DNA of 58,059 bases. Origin: an uncultured Bacteroidales bacterium. GTDB lineage: Bacteria > Bacteroidota > Bacteroidia > Bacteroidales > Bacteroidaceae. Both the position numbers and the translations under genes were made by a program. Numbering within the stretch: the stretch's first letter is position 1; every line of letters begins with the position of its first letter. The stretch covers positions 1-58,059 of the forward strand of contig CADCNQ010000013.1 of the NCBI GenBank assembly GCA_902802815.1. The letters are read 5' to 3'. Shown here piece by piece: positions 56,065 through 58,059 of the stretch. The notes under the pieces were generated by a model. It made no database searches and had not been told where the DNA came from. It saw nothing but the letters and a program-made list of their open reading frames with translations.

Positions 56065-56145
56065 CGGCGTTTTATTTTTCCAATTAGACGATTGGAAAAA
56101 AGCTATTGAGGGTTGGAAACAAAAAAGAGTTTGTTGGTGTGTAAC

Positions 56146-56982
56146 CTATTGTAAAATAAAACCTTGCACCCTAATCTGCTCTCTCTTTAATTCGCGGAAA
56201 TAGTTTGAGTGTTGGAATTTCCAGCCGACCTCTTGGAAAGGAGCCATCAGAAAATTCCCTGTTTCAGACTTGGAGGATTGTGGATGATTGTCAAACCTGA
56301 GGTCTTTGTTATGCGATAAGAGCTTGTCAAAGTTCTTATAGGCATCCATGTTGGCATAGTTGTTGAAATTCCTTACGTTCACAGTGTTATTGCCTCCAAA
56401 AACTTTCGTGTTCACATACTTGCAAAAAGCCAATTGGCTTATCTCCTCATCCATGATGCCTATATATTTGAAGTAGAAATGCGTGAGTGTGAAAAAGTCA
56501 TAGATATTGCATTTCTTCCCGAAGATTTCGCATTCCTTATTCTCATGGAAGAGTTTTTCCTTGATGTCCAGGATGCAGTCTGCCATCTTGTCCTCGTCCA
56601 CCAGACGATGGAAAATCCTGCTGGGGGGAGTCTCACCGCCTCCGCCACCTCCGTTGTCTGTACGGGATGTCTTTCGACAATTGGCACGCATGTTCATCAA
56701 TACCCTCAACGCCTGCCGTTGCGTCTCAATAGCATATCCGATGTCGCTCTCTTTGACAGGATTCTGTATGCCATTGACTCCAGTTATACGACATATTATC
56801 TTAATCCGGAAATGTCTCTTTTTGAGTTCTTCCATTTCCGCCGAAGACACAATGCATCTCACAAATGCCCCCGATGCTGTTATAAATGTTCCGATACCAT
56901 GCGCCCGTTTGAGGCTTTGTGTCGTGCGTTTTGCCTTTTGTCTAGCCTCTTCTTGTTCAAGAGTTTTAACTTTTTCGCTCAT
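56146..56982 (-). CDS. Unrecognised 278-residue protein
   Basis: I do not recognise the family. The N-terminal ~30 residues are a charged helix (LEQEEARQKAKRTTQSLKRA). Residues ~30-100 are alpha/beta with a conserved-looking IGTFITASGAFVRC. A GGGGGG linker (~110-116) precedes a C-terminal domain (~125-278) rich in aromatic residues, with KCNIYDFFTLTHFYFKYIGIM. No signal peptide, membrane segment or known motif is seen. The ATG at 56982 is used in place of an upstream TTG. A -7 box lies at 57015-57022. It precedes the 411-residue orphan on the same strand. Confidence 0.65.
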   Translation of the reverse strand: MSEKVKTLEQEEARQKAKRTTQSLKRAHGIGTFITASGAFVRCIVSSAEMEELKKRHFRIKIICRITGVNGIQNPVKESDIGYAIETQRQALRVLMNMRANCRKTSRTDNGGGGGGETPPSRIFHRLVDEDKMADCILDIKEKLFHENKECEIFGKKCNIYDFFTLTHFYFKYIGIMDEEISQLAFCKYVNTKVFGGNNTVNVRNFNNYANMDAYKNFDKLLSHNKDLRFDNHPQSSKSETGNFLMAPFQEVGWKFQHSNYFRELKREQIRVQGFILQ

Positions 56983-57014
56983 AAGCAAACGGATTCTTTC
57001 ATTATTTTCATTGA

Positions 57015-57022
57015 CAAAGATA
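57015..57022 (-). promoter_or_regulatory. -7 box of the 278-residue orphan gene
   Basis: TATCTTTG on the minus strand (TAnnTTTG), 32 bases upstream of the ATG at 56982. Confidence 0.55.
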
Positions 57023-57186
57023 CGAAAAAAAAATGAATGTTGTATGAATAATGTGTATTTTAATTGGTGTTATGCGTGCGAGCACATTATTTATTGGTAT
57101 TGATGGAAAAAGTGCCCTCAGAGAACTTTTTCCGGCATTTGAAGATGAAAAAGTGGGGAAAGTGTATGTCTTTAAAAAAAAATTAG

Positions 57187-57194
57187 TATTTTTG
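57187..57194 (+). promoter_or_regulatory. -7 box of the candidate structured RNA / dockerin leader
   Basis: TATTTTTG followed by CGG. It is the only TAnnTTTG element upstream of the dockerin-like gene in the right orientation, about 400 bases before its ATG. Confidence 0.45.
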
Positions 57195-57200
57195 CGGTGC

Positions 57201-57506
57201 ATTTGTGACAAATCTCACCCTCAGCGGAGGGCGAAGCCTGCGCAGGCAGGCATAAATCCCGGGTCCAAATCCGGGTAAATCAAGGCGTTCCACGCTTTAT
57301 CCTTTACAACGAAGTCTGGTAAATTTCAACAGAAGGATAGAGAGTATGTAGCGCCCGCTTCGTATGTATAATTCTGCATGCGGCACTCTGCGCCGTTGTA
57401 GCAATTGCATACACGGCGTGGGGTTGCTATTTTCTTATTCATTTCTGTGATGGTTTACCAGAGCCAGTTGTAAGATGAGTAAGGACTGGCTCTTCACGCT
57501 TTTTTT
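57201..57506 (+). ncRNA. Candidate structured RNA or long riboregulatory leader
   Basis: Starting at the promoter at 57187, the strand can form hairpins CCCTC/GAGGG (57218-57231), GCCTG/CAGGC (57236-57251) and CCCGG/CCGGG (57258-57275), a helix TATCCTT/AAGGATA (57298-57304 with 57333-57339), CGCCGT/ACGGCG (57391-57396 with 57413-57418) and a long-range TCTGGTAAA/TTTACCAGA pairing (57315-57323 with 57454-57462) that would be a pseudoknot. It ends with an 8-bp hairpin and T-run. It does not match tmRNA, RNase P, SRP, 6S or riboswitch patterns I know. It is either a free RNA or the leader of the next gene. Confidence 0.4.
57461..57506 (+). terminator. Terminator-like hairpin at the end of the candidate RNA
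   Basis: A perfect 8-bp stem GAGCCAGT/ACTGGCTC (57461-57468 with 57485-57492) is followed 7 bases later by seven T's. The spacing is longer than ideal, so it may be an attenuator or a partial terminator. Confidence 0.5.
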
Positions 57507-57603
57507 GTGTGATGGGGTTATGGCTGTTTCAGCATGTCTTGATGTTGAGAGAGGAAAGACAAAATGAAACATTAATTATTGACCCTATAAAATATCTAAA
57601 ACA

Positions 57604-58059
57604 ATGAAAGCAAAGATTTTCTTTTTACTGGCAGCGATTATGTTGAGCTGTGCGAGTGCATTTGCACAAAGTGGTCCCATTGATCCCGCCAAGGGCGATG
57701 TGAACGAGGACGGAACCGTAGATGTTGCCGATATGGTTAGCATCATTAAAATTATGAAAGACGGAGGGGGAGCCATCGGAGAAAAGCAGGCCTACTGGTA
57801 TGCCGGCACAAATGGTGGTAACGCTGTGACGGCAGACAACTTCACCGATGTCGCGTCGAAAATTCCTGAAAGCGAAATCCCAGCAGCAGGCTTTGTTACT
57901 GCCAACGGGCAATATGTCTATATAGTAATGCCTGAAACGAGGCATATAGAATCGCTCACCGATGTCAACAATGCTGATGTCGAGTTTACATGTACTGATG
58001 TTATGGGTTACCATATTTATAAAACCACAGAGTTGATTAATACACAAATTAACTATACT
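57604..58059 (+). CDS. Secreted protein with dockerin-like calcium motif (3' end outside window)
   Basis: The visible 152 residues are open to the window edge. A signal peptide (MKAKIFFLLAAIMLSCASAFA, cleavage before QSG) is followed by a single F-hand repeat (GDVNEDGTVDVADMVSIIK, residues 31-49), as in dockerin type I or EF-hand-like modules, and then by a domain with AYWYAGTNGGNAVT and VYIVMPETRHIESLTDV. Bacteroidales have no classical cellulosome, so the motif probably folds as a calcium-dependent module in a surface or outer-membrane protein. No close promoter is seen, so it may be read through the candidate RNA. Confidence 0.75.
   Translation, partial: MKAKIFFLLAAIMLSCASAFAQSGPIDPAKGDVNEDGTVDVADMVSIIKIMKDGGGAIGEKQAYWYAGTNGGNAVTADNFTDVASKIPESEIPAAGFVTANGQYVYIVMPETRHIESLTDVNNADVEFTCTDVMGYHIYKTTELINTQINYT

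Larger units (their letters stand above)
55840..56145. other. Gene-free stretch with 11-bp array and promoter
   Basis: These 306 bases lie between two minus-strand orphan genes. They hold the ten-unit array (55902-56011) and the -7 box at 56057-56064. No gene is called. Confidence 0.7.
56983..57603. other. Gene-free stretch with promoters and a candidate RNA
   Basis: These 621 bases separate the divergent orphan and dockerin-like genes. The left part has the minus-strand promoter at 57015-57022; 57187-57506 holds a plus-strand promoter, several hairpins and a terminator-like structure. No credible coding frame is visible. Confidence 0.6.

Noticed and set aside
57254..57280. tRNA T-arm or tmRNA end
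   Set aside because: The CCCGG/CCGGG hairpin has an 8-base loop (GTCCAAAT) without the TTCRANY pattern, and no acceptor stem or other arms can be found around it.

Overview
The window is a typical Bacteroidales chromosome segment, most likely Prevotellaceae. The evidence is the TAnnTTTG promoter boxes in place of -10 hexamers, the lack of strong Shine-Dalgarno sites, PorU/PorV of the type IX secretion system (T9SS), an 'IYDISGRK...GIYIVNG' sorting tail, a propeller/Y_Y_Y/AraC regulator and several polysaccharide-degrading fusion enzymes. No insertion sequence, tRNA or CRISPR array was seen. The left edge cuts a 5S rRNA; the right edge cuts a secreted protein with a dockerin-like motif.

Layout. 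0-0.3 kb: end of an rRNA operon, two terminators and a small structured repeat. 0.3-5.2 kb (minus): proS, two overlapping AmpG-like permeases and a DprA-like protein. 5.4-13 kb (plus): sugar permease, DUF5107-TPR protein and a secreted GH2 glycosidase. 13-15.4 kb (minus): pdxT, pdxS and a ThiD-AraC fusion that probably regulates them. 15.8-22.5 kb (plus): transglutaminase-like protein, MtgA, an ATPase and a large pyruvate:ferredoxin oxidoreductase. 22.9-25 kb (minus): an eroded isochorismate-synthase homologue and a permease. 25.1-33 kb (plus): leuA-leuC-leuD-cimA/leuA2-leuB, then a TPR protein and a minimal ComEC; rpe converges. 33.8-36.6 kb: rplM-rpsI and rpsB-tsf. 36.7-44.4 kb: FAH-family hydrolase, porU, porV, ispF, fhs. 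44.4-54.5 kb: a uronate-polysaccharide locus with two alginate-lyase-family proteins (one T9SS cargo, one fused to a beta-helix), a membrane-spanning AraC regulator without a kinase, and a GH43-GH88 fusion. 54.6-58 kb: two orphan proteins, a ten-copy 11-bp repeat array, a candidate structured RNA and the dockerin-like gene.

How the genes fit together. Lyases leave a 4,5-unsaturated uronic acid at the new non-reducing end, which is the substrate of GH88 enzymes, so the 44-54 kb genes form a plausible lyase-dependent pathway read by the propeller regulator. No SusC/SusD pair is present here. One of its lyases would leave the cell through the T9SS, of which PorU and PorV are encoded 3-7 kb away. 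PdxST make pyridoxal phosphate, and the adjacent regulator keeps the vitamin-pocket half of a ThiD/PdxK-type kinase but has lost the catalytic half. The least explained parts are the two 11-bp tandem arrays, the dispersed repeat whose stem co-varies between its two copies, and the candidate RNA at 57.2-57.5 kb.
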